From Leifsonia sp. AK011 (GTDB taxonomy: Bacteria > Actinomycetota > Actinomycetes > Actinomycetales > Microbacteriaceae): a DNA stretch of 64,000 nucleotides. This document shows, piece after piece, positions 44,932 to 52,485 of this stretch. Numbering within the stretch: the stretch's first letter is position 1; every line of letters starts with the position of its first letter. Under the pieces are notes generated by a model. The model saw only the letters and a program-made list of their open reading frames with translations. It was not told where the DNA came from and made no database searches. Both the position numbers and the translations under genes were made by a program. The DNA lies in contig NZ_JACCCH010000001.1 of assembly GCF_013410945.1 (NCBI RefSeq), positions 2,294,001 through 2,358,000 of the forward strand, written 5' to 3'.

Positions 44932-45192
44932 TCAGACAGCCTTGGCGAGCGCCACGAGGACCTGATTGACGGTGGGCGCACCAGCGGCACGGAACACCTC
45001 AGTGTCATCGGAGTCGAGCACGACGACGGTCGGGGTCGAGCGGATGCCCGCACGCTCCGCCTCGTCGTTGTGCGCCGCGACATCCAACTCCACGATCGTC
45101 GCCGCTGGCACGAGTTGTTCGACCTGCTTCAGAACCGCGCGGGTCTCAATGCAGGGGTCACAGAAGGCCGAGGAGAAGAAGAGGAGTTTCAC
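44932..45192 (-). CDS. Thioredoxin-like protein, 86 aa
   Basis: This short thioredoxin-fold protein has the redox motif CDPC in SSAFCDPCIETRAVL, the cis-Pro segment STPTVVVLD and a C-terminal helix. It lacks the first strand and helix of classic thioredoxin. It probably reduces disulfides of an unknown partner. The start is GTG 45192. Confidence 0.85.
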   Translation of the reverse strand: MKLLFFSSAFCDPCIETRAVLKQVEQLVPAATIVELDVAAHNDEAERAGIRSTPTVVVLDSDDTEVFRAAGAPTVNQVLVALAKAV

Positions 45193-45227
45193 ACCGGAGC
45201 CAACCGTCGCGCGCCGGTCACGATTCC

Positions 45228-45500
45228 CTAGTCGTCGTTGCGCTCGTCGAGAGCCTCGAGCGGATCGCTGTCGGGCTCATCCCACGAGTACGTGACCTGG
45301 ACCTGCTCGCCGACCTGGTGTGCGCTCGGGTTGATGTAGACGAGCTGAGTCTCCTTGCCATCCACCGCCGCGATCACGGTCACCTCGTCGTCCCACGACC
45401 CGTCCGTGCTGATTCGGGTATCGCTCTGGCCGTTGTAGGGGCCGCCGTTGTAGAAGACGACGTACTCGTCGCCGCGGGAGAGTGCAGGGGTTTCAGACAT
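45228..45500 (-). CDS. Conserved hypothetical protein, 90 aa
   Basis: This acidic soluble protein has a beta-rich pattern (DEYVVFYNGGPYNGQSDTR, then VTVIAAVDGKETQLVYIN). No domain is recognised. A TAGACC hexamer ends 6 nt before ATG 45500. It lies upstream of the thioredoxin-like gene on the same strand with 35 bp between. Confidence 0.65.
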   Translation of the reverse strand: MSETPALSRGDEYVVFYNGGPYNGQSDTRISTDGSWDDEVTVIAAVDGKETQLVYINPSAHQVGEQVQVTYSWDEPDSDPLEALDERNDD

Positions 45501-45626
45501 GCCTCAGGTCTACCAGATGCACCCGGGAGACGCACAGGTGTACCCGCAGCGAACTCTGTGTATACAGATCGTGCGCAAGCGCGGCGGGGACTGGTGCGTC
45601 TACCTGCCGCTGAGGACACTTATGCG

Positions 45627-46415
45627 GTGACCCCCGAGTGGAACCGATACGTGGCCCTGGGTGATTCGATCACCGAGGGCTTCTGCGACCCCATCGTCGG
45701 CGCCGGTGAGCCGTGGTTGGGGTGGGCCGATCGCCTCGCGATGATCCTTGACGGCAACGCGCGGCTTCGCGGCGAGGAGTTCGCCTTTGCGAACCTCGCC
45801 GTGCGTGGCAAGCGCATCCGCCACGTCATCGACGACCAGGTCCCGAGGGCCATCGACCTGGGCGCCGACCTCGTGTCGATCCTCATCGGCGGCAACGACC
45901 TCATGACCGCCCACGCCGACCCGGACGCGCTCGCGGCCGAGGTTGAATCCGGGGTCTGTGCCATCCGGGCCACGGGAGCTGACGTGCTCCTCGCCACGTG
46001 CTTCGACCCGCGGTTCGCCTTCTTCCTCAAGCCCCTGAGGGGGCGGGCAGCGGTGTACAACGCCAACCTGTGGAGCATCGCGCGAAGCCACGGCACCTTC
46101 ACCCTCGACCTCTGGGGTGCCCGTGAGCTCCAGGCGAGAGCAATGTGGGCAGAGGACCGGATCCACCTCGCACCAGCGGGTCATCGGCTGCTGGCATCCC
46201 GCGCAGCGCATTCACTGGGAGTGCCGTACTACGAACTCTCGGCGCCATTGGCGCACCCGCTGCCCACGCCGGCGAGGCCATCTTCGCTCTCAGTCATGGG
46301 CTGGGCGAGCAGGCACGCACTGCCGTGGCTGTCGCGAAGGCTCCGCGGCATCTCCACTGGAGATGGCCGGCCGGCGAAGCTCCCCAACCTCACGGCGGTC
46401 ACTGGCCGCCGATAG
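45627..46415 (+). CDS. SGNH/GDSL-family hydrolase
   Basis: The 262-aa cytosolic protein has block I GDSITEG with the nucleophile Ser, block III IGGND and block V DRIHLAPAGH with the catalytic Asp and His. These enzymes are esterases or lipases; substrate unknown. The start at GTG 45627 is placed just before YVALGDSITEG, 6 nt after GACACT, a weak -10. The stop codon TAG forms the start of the orn -10 box. Confidence 0.88.
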   Translation: MTPEWNRYVALGDSITEGFCDPIVGAGEPWLGWADRLAMILDGNARLRGEEFAFANLAVRGKRIRHVIDDQVPRAIDLGADLVSILIGGNDLMTAHADPDALAAEVESGVCAIRATGADVLLATCFDPRFAFFLKPLRGRAAVYNANLWSIARSHGTFTLDLWGARELQARAMWAEDRIHLAPAGHRLLASRAAHSLGVPYYELSAPLAHPLPTPARPSSLSVMGWASRHALPWLSRRLRGISTGDGRPAKLPNLTAVTGRR

Positions 46416-46418
46416 ACT
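46413..46418 (+). promoter_or_regulatory. Leaderless -10 box (TAGACT) of orn
   Basis: The hexamer begins with the stop codon of the GDSL gene and ends 6 nt before ATG 46425. Confidence 0.5.
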
Positions 46419-46424
46419 TCCGGA

Positions 46425-47045
46425 ATGCCCTCGAATTCTGATCTGCTGGTCTGGATTGACTGCGAGATGACCGGACTGGACGTCGGAATCGACGAACTGG
46501 TCGAGGTCGCCGTCGTCATCACCGACTACAACCTCGTCGCCGTCGACCCGGGATTCAGCATCGTGATCAAGCCCGACCAATCGGCCTTCGACAACATGAG
46601 CGACTTCGTGCGGGACATGCACTCGTCGAGCGGCCTGCTCGAGGAGATCCCGAACGGTGTGGCGCTCGCGGATGCGGAGTTCGCGGTGCACGAGTACATC
46701 ATCAATCACGTGCCGACACCGAAGACCGCACCTCTGGCGGGCAACACGATCGGCACCGATCGCATGTTCCTCGCCAAGTACATGCCGCGCGTGGACAGCC
46801 ACCTCCACTACCGCAGCGTTGACGTCTCGTCGATCAAGGAGCTCTCGCGCCACTGGTTTCCCCGCGTCTACTTCAACGCTCCGGCGAAGGATGGCGGGCA
46901 TCGAGCCCTCGCGGACATCCTCGAGTCGATCCGCGAGCTCGAGTACTACCGCAAGGCCGTCTTCGTGGGCGAGCCCGGGCCGAGCACCGAGCAACTCCAG
47001 GAGATCTCATCCGACGTGGTGGAGTCGTTCGCCGCTCGGCTGTAA
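46425..47045 (+). CDS. orn: Oligoribonuclease
   Basis: The 206-aa 3'-5' exonuclease degrades di- to pentaribonucleotides, including pGpG. The DEDDh residues are seen as D12 and E14 in WIDCEMTGLD, DRMFLAKYMP, and HRALADILESI with the catalytic His and Asp. The protein is cytosolic. A leaderless box sets the start. tRNA-His follows 35 bp after the stop. Confidence 0.96.
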   Translation: MPSNSDLLVWIDCEMTGLDVGIDELVEVAVVITDYNLVAVDPGFSIVIKPDQSAFDNMSDFVRDMHSSSGLLEEIPNGVALADAEFAVHEYIINHVPTPKTAPLAGNTIGTDRMFLAKYMPRVDSHLHYRSVDVSSIKELSRHWFPRVYFNAPAKDGGHRALADILESIRELEYYRKAVFVGEPGPSTEQLQEISSDVVESFAARL

Positions 47046-47080
47046 TACACTTGTTCGGTTGCCCCGTACGGGGCCGCATG

Positions 47081-47156
47081 GTGGGCGTAGCTCAGTTGGC
47101 AGAGCGCTGGCTTGTGGAGCCGGATGTCGCGGGTTCGAGCCCCGTCGTCCACCCCA
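47081..47156 (+). tRNA. tRNA-His: tRNA-His (anticodon GTG), CCA encoded
   Basis: Acceptor GTGGGCG pairs with CGTCCAC, the anticodon loop is TTGTGGA and the T-loop is TTCGAGC. The discriminator is C and CCA is encoded at 47154-47156, unlike the other three tRNAs here. The G at 47080 can serve as G-1. Confidence 0.97.
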
Positions 47157-47160
47157 GACG

Positions 47161-47192
47161 AAAACGGTCCGACGATTACGACGGGCCGTTTT
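47161..47192 (+). terminator. Intrinsic terminator after tRNA-His
   Basis: An 11-bp stem with one G-T pair (arms 47161-47171 and 47182-47192) ends in TTTT, with more T residues downstream. Confidence 0.85.
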
Positions 47193-47214
47193 CCTGTTTT
47201 CGCTGGAGAAACCC

Positions 47215-47499
47215 GTGACCAAGACCGAGGGCGACGTTGAACTCGCCGATCTTGTGTCGATGGACATGCCCTGGGTCACGATCGTCTGGAACGATCCCGT
47301 GAACCTCCAACAGTACGTAACGCACGTCTTCTCGACGTACTTCGGCTACGCGCGGCCCGAAGCGGAGCGTCTCATGCTGCTCGTGCACAACGAGGGCAAG
47401 GCGGTGGTCGCCACCGGACCGCAGGAGGAGATGGAGCGGCACGTCGAGGCGATGCACGACTTCGGCCTGTGGGCCACAGTGTCGAAGGCGTTCTCGTGA
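47215..47499 (+). CDS. clpS: ATP-dependent Clp protease adaptor ClpS
   Basis: The 94-aa adaptor has the conserved VTIVWNDPVN, YVTHVFSTYFGY and LLVHNEGKAVVATGPQEE motifs that make the N-degron pocket. It delivers N-end-rule substrates to ClpC. Start is GTG 47215 after GGAG. It overlaps the next gene by 4 bp (GTGA), and clpS-DUF2017-zincin is a frequent actinobacterial operon. Confidence 0.95.
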   Translation: MTKTEGDVELADLVSMDMPWVTIVWNDPVNLQQYVTHVFSTYFGYARPEAERLMLLVHNEGKAVVATGPQEEMERHVEAMHDFGLWATVSKAFS

Positions 47500-48008
47500 T
47501 CCCGTTCGAGAGACGGGGCGACAGCTTCACGGCGTCGTTCGCGGCTCAGGAGGTCGACATCCTGCGCGAGCTCATCGAACAGGAGATCGCTCTCCTCGCA
47601 GAGGTGGGCTCCGATGATCCCGAGGATGCCAGCCTCGCGGAGGTCGGCATCGGAGGCTCATCGACTCCCCCACGCGATCCGGCACTGGCGCGGTTGCTGC
47701 CCGACGCCTACCGGGACGATGCGGAGGCGGCATCCGAGTACCGACGTCTCACCGAGGCCTCCATGGTCGCGCGCAAGATCGCGTCAGCGCGCGGACTTGT
47801 GGAGAGCCTCGGCGAGGGCGAAGTCAGTCTCAATCGGGAGGGTGCGGAACTGTGGTTGCGTGCGACCAACGACCTGCGACTCGTCATTGCCTCGCGCCTC
47901 GGCATCGTGGAGGACGATGACGCCGGAACCGGCGATGAGGTCATGCAGGACGTCTACTACTGGCTCGGTTACCTGCAGGGCAGCCTCCTCGACGCGATGG
48001 GAGCCTGA
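47496..48008 (+). CDS. DUF2017 family protein
   Basis: The 170-aa acidic, helical cytosolic protein has PFERRGDSFTASFAAQEVDIL, a short Glu/Asp-rich linker and VYYWLGYLQGSLLDAM at the C-terminus, the pattern of DUF2017. It is always near clpS, so a role in Clp-dependent proteolysis has been suspected but not shown. The GTG at 47496 overlaps the clpS stop. Confidence 0.88.
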   Translation: MIPFERRGDSFTASFAAQEVDILRELIEQEIALLAEVGSDDPEDASLAEVGIGGSSTPPRDPALARLLPDAYRDDAEAASEYRRLTEASMVARKIASARGLVESLGEGEVSLNREGAELWLRATNDLRLVIASRLGIVEDDDAGTGDEVMQDVYYWLGYLQGSLLDAMGA

Positions 48009-48013
48009 GACAC

Positions 48014-48364
48014 ATGGATGATATCTCCGCAGAGGATTTCGAGCGTCTGGTGATCGACGAGTTGGATCTGCTGCCCGATGACATGGTCGACGGGCTCGAC
48101 AACGTGATCTTCGTCACCGAGGACCGGCCCGAGGACGGCTCGCTCGACCTCCTCGGCCTCTACGACGGCATTGCGCTCACCGAGCGCGGCACTTACGGCT
48201 TCGGGGAACTCCCGGACCGGATCATCCTGTACCGTGAGCCTCTGCTGTCGATCGCGGAGGATCTCGACGATCTCAAGGACCAGATCCACGTGACACTCGT
48301 GCATGAGATCGCCCACTTCTACGGGATAGATGACAATCAGTTGCACGAGCTAGGTTGGGGTTAG
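48014..48364 (+). CDS. Zincin-like metallopeptidase family protein, 116 aa
   Basis: This small protein ends with HEIAHFYGIDDNQLHELGWG: HExxH plus a third His give a complete zinc site of the minimal zincin type. The N-terminal half is acidic. Its job is unknown; proteolysis is possible but not shown for this group. It is the third gene of the clpS operon, 5 bp after DUF2017. Confidence 0.88.
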   Translation: MDDISAEDFERLVIDELDLLPDDMVDGLDNVIFVTEDRPEDGSLDLLGLYDGIALTERGTYGFGELPDRIILYREPLLSIAEDLDDLKDQIHVTLVHEIAHFYGIDDNQLHELGWG

Positions 48365-48443
48365 CGCTGTGACGTCACATTCGGGTTCATCGCAACGCCA
48401 ATCGGGACCAGTCAGGCGAGCTACCCTGTCTGGAGGAGGTCTC

Positions 48444-49031
48444 ATGTTTCGCAGGACTGCAGGTGTTATCGCGGGCTCACTGGCGCTCGTCGTCGGTGTG
48501 AGCGGCTGCTCGCTTCTCGAGGCGGGCGGCGGAGATGCACCCCTGTCGGGACTCGCCGCCTGCGCACTCGGCCACACGTGGCAGATGGATGTCGAGGACA
48601 TGGCGGGCAAGATCAAGTCCCAGCTCGACGCCGAGGGAATCGGTGGCGACATCACCCTCGATGGCACCCAGCAACTCGACTGGGACGAGAAGGGCCACGT
48701 CGTCATCACCTCGGACCTCACGATGACCGCAGTGGTCACCGTCACGACCGACTACATCATCACGGTCACCAAGAAGCAGACCGGCACGACAACCGGTGCG
48801 GCCTACATCAGCGGCGAGGTTGCCATTCCCCGTGACTGGGATGAGAGCGAACTCAGCATCGCGACCACCGCCGAGACCGGCGGCGCGCCCATCGAGGATG
48901 GCTCGCCGTGGCCCATGCCGAGCCTCAGCTTCGACGACTCCGTCGGCCTTGAGCTCACGTGCGACGGCGACCGCCTCACCATTCACCCCCGCGGGGAGCG
49001 CACCACGCAGGTCTGGACGAAGACCAGCTAG
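48444..49031 (+). CDS. LppM-like secreted lipoprotein, 195 aa
   Basis: A lipoprotein signal peptide ends in GVSGC, then the mature part has two Ala/Cys-containing segments (GLAACALGHTWQMDVEDM), TTDYIITVTKK and LELTCDGDRLTIHP. The beta-rich domain is repeated in character and has no enzymatic motif. GGAGGAGG lies 4 nt before ATG 48444. It is convergent with the P-loop kinase gene (4-bp overlap). Confidence 0.75.
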   Translation: MFRRTAGVIAGSLALVVGVSGCSLLEAGGGDAPLSGLAACALGHTWQMDVEDMAGKIKSQLDAEGIGGDITLDGTQQLDWDEKGHVVITSDLTMTAVVTVTTDYIITVTKKQTGTTTGAAYISGEVAIPRDWDESELSIATTAETGGAPIEDGSPWPMPSLSFDDSVGLELTCDGDRLTIHPRGERTTQVWTKTS

Positions 49032-49492
49032 GTCGCCGTTCGCACCACGACGTCGGCGAGGTCGCGCGGCGACTCCCTGGCAATGAAACGTTCCTCCTGG
49101 GCCGCCCAGCGCTCCCAGTGCGGTGCGAAGGTATCGCCGTCGCGCGCGAGCGCGCGCTCACGCCGGGTCGCGTCATCCGCTTCGAGCCAGAGCGCCGTGC
49201 TCGCCCGGGAACGGCTCGCACGGCTCAGCGCCCCGACGCCCTCGATGATGATCGGGGCGTCCGGCCGGAGATAGTGCATCGCGCCCGGTCGATCGCTCGT
49301 CCAGTCCCACGACCGCCACGACAAGGTGTCGAGGATGCCCGGCACCGCGACGCTCGCGGCATCGAGGCCGTCCCATCCGGGGTAGATGTCGTCGAGGCGC
49401 ACGAGTTGGGCACCGTTGATCCTGCTGGCGAGGAGGGTTGCCAGGTCGGACTTGCCGGAGCCGGAGCGACCGTCGATGAGGGTGACATCCAT
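49028..49492 (-). CDS. P-loop kinase-like protein in the thiamine-transport operon
   Basis: The 154-aa protein has Walker A GRSGSGKS at about residues 8-15, a YPGWDGLD segment after DDI, an IIIEGVGAL Walker-B-like strand and an Arg-rich LID (ADDATRRERALARDG), as in uridine kinase-like nucleoside and small-molecule kinases. It is the last gene of the ykoE-D-C operon, with a one-base stop/start overlap with ykoC (TGATG). A GTG one codon upstream (49495) is also possible. Substrate unknown; a thiamine precursor is suggested only by context. Confidence 0.82.
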   Translation of the reverse strand: MDVTLIDGRSGSGKSDLATLLASRINGAQLVRLDDIYPGWDGLDAASVAVPGILDTLSWRSWDWTSDRPGAMHYLRPDAPIIIEGVGALSRASRSRASTALWLEADDATRRERALARDGDTFAPHWERWAAQEERFIARESPRDLADVVVRTAT

Positions 49493-50277
49493 CACTGGCC
49501 GCCGATGAAGTTCCAGTGGCCCGTCACGACAGACACGGTAACGGATGCCACCGCAATACCGACCGCGAACAGCACGAGCACCGCATCCGCTGCGCCCACC
49601 CGCGACTCCCGAGCCCAGCTCCGCTCCCCGGGCGCGCCGAACGCCCGGGCCTCCATTGCCGTCGCGAGTTTGCTGCCCCGTCGGATCGCCAGCACGAGCA
49701 GTGCGAAGGCCTGACTGAAGAACCGCCGGACACGACCACCGTCGGCGACACCGCGGGCCCGGCGGGACAGCTCCAGGCTCCGCCAGTCGTCAGCGAAAAG
49801 GCTCACGAGGCGCAACCCAGCGAGTGCGCCCAGCACGAAGCGGGCAGGCAGCCGGAGGCGTTGCGCGAATCCGTCGGCGAGATCCGTCGGGTCGACGGTC
49901 GCGAAGAGCACCACGGCCGGCAGCGCGATCGCCAGGACGCGAAGGATGGTGGCGATCGCAAGCTCGATCGAGCCATCACTGATGTGGATGAGCAGGAACT
50001 GGAAGTAGGTCTCACCTGAGGGACGCCCGTAGAGGAGGATCGTGACACCGCCGAGTACCGCAGCGATCCAGACCGCCGCGGTGCGGCGGAAGAACTGGGC
50101 GAACGTGAGGCCCGCGAACGGGAGGAGGATCGCCTCGGCCCCCAGGGCGACCGTCGCCGAGACCCAGTCGATGGAGAGCACGAGCGCGATGCTGATGATC
50201 GCGCTCGCGGCAAGCTTCGCGACCGGGTTGATGCGGTAGACGGCCTGAGTGCCACGCACGGGAGTGAGCATGGTCAT
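49492..50277 (-). CDS. ykoC: ECF transporter transmembrane component (EcfT, YkoC)
   Basis: The 261-aa protein has about five helices and the two EcfT coupling motifs that dock the ATPases: ELSRRARGV and ATAMEARAFG. It links the S component to the ATPases and transfers the energy of ATP hydrolysis. It overlaps ykoD by 4 bp and its stop overlaps the kinase start. Confidence 0.9.
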   Translation of the reverse strand: MTMLTPVRGTQAVYRINPVAKLAASAIISIALVLSIDWVSATVALGAEAILLPFAGLTFAQFFRRTAAVWIAAVLGGVTILLYGRPSGETYFQFLLIHISDGSIELAIATILRVLAIALPAVVLFATVDPTDLADGFAQRLRLPARFVLGALAGLRLVSLFADDWRSLELSRRARGVADGGRVRRFFSQAFALLVLAIRRGSKLATAMEARAFGAPGERSWARESRVGAADAVLVLFAVGIAVASVTVSVVTGHWNFIGGQ

Positions 50278-51734
50278 GCGGCACCCGGCATCCGGAACTC
50301 CGAGTCGGCGAGGGCCTCGACGAGCTCGGTGTCATGCGTGATGGTGACGACTGCGCTGCCGGCGTCCGCGAGCTCAGCGAGAAGCGCGACGAGCTCCTCC
50401 CACGTGCGACTGTCCTGGCCGAAGGTGGGCTCGTCGAGGATGAGCACGCGCGGCCGGGTGGCCAGTGCCGTCGCAACCGACAGCCGACGTTTCTCGCCGC
50501 CCGAAAGCGTGAACGGATTGGCACCGAGCAGGCGATCGAGCCGAAGCCGGGACGCGAGTTCTGCGCAGACCTCCTCGAGTTCCGCCTCGCTCCGGCCGAG
50601 CACGCGAGGCCCGACGAGGAGTTCGTCCTTCACCGTTCGCGCGAGGAACTGGTGTTCCGGGTCCTGGAAGACGGTGCCGACGCGCGTGAGGAGATCGCGG
50701 GATTTCCAGCGGAAGGGGTTCGTTTCGGTGCCAGTGGCGAGAGGGGTGGCATCCACGGTGCCCGCGGCCGCCGGGATGAGCCCTCCGAGGGTGAGGCCGA
50801 GTGTCGACTTTCCCGCGCCGTTGGGTCCCGTGATGGCGAGCACGCGCCCTGAACTCACGGAGAGGTCGATGCTGCTGGCGACCACGCGCTGGGGCGCGCG
50901 GGCGACGGAGAGGTCGCGGGCCTCGATGACTGCGGTGGTGGCGCCGAGGGTGCGCGTCGGAGCGGCGGGCGGATGCCCCGGCACCCAGATCCCGGATGCC
51001 GCGAGCTCGGCACCGCGCTCACCGAGCACGGCATCCGGGCTCCCGTCGGCCAGCACGCTGCCCCTCGCTCCCAGCACGATGATCCGATCCACCAGATCGC
51101 GCCAGACCGAGACCCTGTGCTCCACGACGATGAGGGTCGACCCGGTGCTGGCGGCGACCCGAGCCACCGAGTCGCGTACCTGTTCGACGCCGTCCGGATC
51201 GAGATTCGCGGTCGGCTCATCGAAGAGCAGCAGCCCCGGCCGCATCGCGAGCACCCCCGCGAGAGCGAGGCGCTGCTTCTGTCCACCGGAGAGTTCGCTC
51301 GTGGGGTGGTCGAGTGGCAGGTCGAGCCCGACGGCCTCCAGCGACCCCGCAACTCGTCGCCACGTCTCATCCCGCGGGACCCCGAGGTTCTCGCAACCGA
51401 ACGCGACATCATCGCCCACGCGCGCGAGCATGACCTGCGAATCGGGATCCTGCAGCACGAGGCCCACACGGCCGCGGGCGGCCCGGGGGTCGGCCCCGCC
51501 GACGAGCAGCTCGCCGGCCGACTCCCCCTCATCGTCGCCCCCGAGAACGCCCGCCAGGGCGTGGAGCAGGGTCGACTTGCCGGAGCCCGAGGCGCCGAGA
51601 AGCAGCACCCGCTCCCCTGGCTCCACCGTGAAGGTCACGTCGGAGAGGGCCCAGGCGAGCCTCGTGGCGTGTCGCCACCCCCATCCCCGCGCGACGACGG
51701 AGACGGGAGCGGCGGCACCAACGAGGGAGGTCAC
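50274..51734 (-). CDS. ykoD: ECF transporter fused ATPase (EcfA1-EcfA2, YkoD)
   Basis: The 486-aa protein has two complete ABC ATPase domains: GASGSGKST with LSGGQKQRLALA and LFDEPTANLD, then GPNGAGKST with LSGGEKRRLSVA and ILDEPTFGQD. Fusion into one chain is typical for YkoD. GTG 51734 overlaps the ykoE stop by 4 bp; upstream in-frame sequence belongs to the ykoE region. Confidence 0.92.
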   Translation of the reverse strand: MTSLVGAAAPVSVVARGWGWRHATRLAWALSDVTFTVEPGERVLLLGASGSGKSTLLHALAGVLGGDDEGESAGELLVGGADPRAARGRVGLVLQDPDSQVMLARVGDDVAFGCENLGVPRDETWRRVAGSLEAVGLDLPLDHPTSELSGGQKQRLALAGVLAMRPGLLLFDEPTANLDPDGVEQVRDSVARVAASTGSTLIVVEHRVSVWRDLVDRIIVLGARGSVLADGSPDAVLGERGAELAASGIWVPGHPPAAPTRTLGATTAVIEARDLSVARAPQRVVASSIDLSVSSGRVLAITGPNGAGKSTLGLTLGGLIPAAAGTVDATPLATGTETNPFRWKSRDLLTRVGTVFQDPEHQFLARTVKDELLVGPRVLGRSEAELEEVCAELASRLRLDRLLGANPFTLSGGEKRRLSVATALATRPRVLILDEPTFGQDSRTWEELVALLAELADAGSAVVTITHDTELVEALADSEFRMPGAA

Positions 51735-52327
51735 ACGCGAACGGTGTTCTCGCGCCCCGACGCGAAACGGTCCAGCGCGCCCGTGCGCGCGAGTCCGCGA
51801 GCGAGGAGCCACGAGCCCAGCCCGGCGATCACCGCGCCGGAGAGCACGGCAGAGATCGCGTAGGTGACACCGAAAGCCGTGTCGGCACCGGGGTACCAGA
51901 GCACGAGATCGTTGAGGGCCATCGCGAGACCGGAGAGGGCACCCGCGAGGAGCGCGACGAACCAGCTCCAGTTGACGTAGCGGAAGGCGAGGAACACCAA
52001 CTCGGCGCCGAGACCCTGCACGAGGCCCGCCTCGAGCGTGAGGAACGCCCACTGCGCACCGAGCAGAGCGGAAACGGTTGCCGCGATGATCTCGACGTAG
52101 ATGGCGGCACCCGGTTTGCGGATGATCAGTCCACCGAGCACGCCGGCGAAGAGCCACACACCGTAGAGCAGGGCCTGCATGCCCGGGAGCGCGGCCTCGA
52201 GCGGCGCGGTTGCGGGCTGGTAGAACTGGTTCCAGACCCAGAAGACGAGACCGGCTGCGACGCCGATCGCGCTCGCGACGACGATATCGACGACCCGCCA
52301 GGTGAAACGGTTGGATGATGCGGACAT
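51731..52327 (-). CDS. ykoE: ECF S component YkoE, thiamine-precursor (HMP) transporter
   Basis: The 198-aa membrane protein has six helices and YkoE-type blocks VDIVVASAIGVAAGLVFWVW, RKPGAAIYVEIIAAT and GLVQGLGAELVFLAFRY. YkoE is the substrate-binding part for hydroxymethylpyrimidine in Bacillus. The TPP riboswitch 30 bp upstream supports a thiamine role. AAAGG is the ribosome site for ATG 52327. Confidence 0.93.
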   Translation of the reverse strand: MSASSNRFTWRVVDIVVASAIGVAAGLVFWVWNQFYQPATAPLEAALPGMQALLYGVWLFAGVLGGLIIRKPGAAIYVEIIAATVSALLGAQWAFLTLEAGLVQGLGAELVFLAFRYVNWSWFVALLAGALSGLAMALNDLVLWYPGADTAFGVTYAISAVLSGAVIAGLGSWLLARGLARTGALDRFASGRENTVRV

Positions 52328-52335
52328 AGTGATGT

Positions 52336-52356
52336 GCCTTTCGGATTCGAAACGGC
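52336..52356 (-). promoter_or_regulatory. Candidate ribosome-site-sequestering hairpin before ykoE
   Basis: GCC-TTTCG-GATT-CGAAA-C-GGC can fold with one bulge and would hide the AAAGG ribosome site of ykoE in the RNA, consistent with translational control by the upstream riboswitch. Confidence 0.45.
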
Positions 52357-52461
52357 ACGGGTTTCAAGAGGGCCTCCCTGCGCTGGCATGATCCAGATCA
52401 GGTTCGACGGTCGAAGCTTGGAGAAGCTTCCTCTCAGCCCGGCTCACCGGACTCCCGTGTA
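52356..52461 (-). promoter_or_regulatory. TPP (THI-box) riboswitch
   Basis: The minus-strand RNA contains CTGAGAGG (52430-52437) and the long THI-box block ending GCCAGCGCAGGGA (52375-52403), with a stable GAAGCTT/AAGCTTC hairpin between them (52413-52430). An outer CACGGG/CCCGTG stem may close the structure (52454-52459 with 52356-52361). It controls the ykoE-ykoD-ykoC operon in response to thiamine pyrophosphate. Confidence 0.95.
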
Positions 52462-52469
52462 CGCCGACA

Positions 52470-52479
52470 AGCATAGGCT
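52470..52479. promoter_or_regulatory. Overlapping divergent -10 boxes (AGCATAGGCT)
   Basis: On the + strand TAGGCT (52474-52479) ends 6 nt before the LLM oxidoreductase ATG 52486. On the - strand TATGCT (52470-52475) ends about 8 nt before the riboswitch's 5' stem. The boxes overlap by 2 bp, so polymerase can start in only one direction at a time. Confidence 0.55.
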
Positions 52480-52485
52480 CGAATC

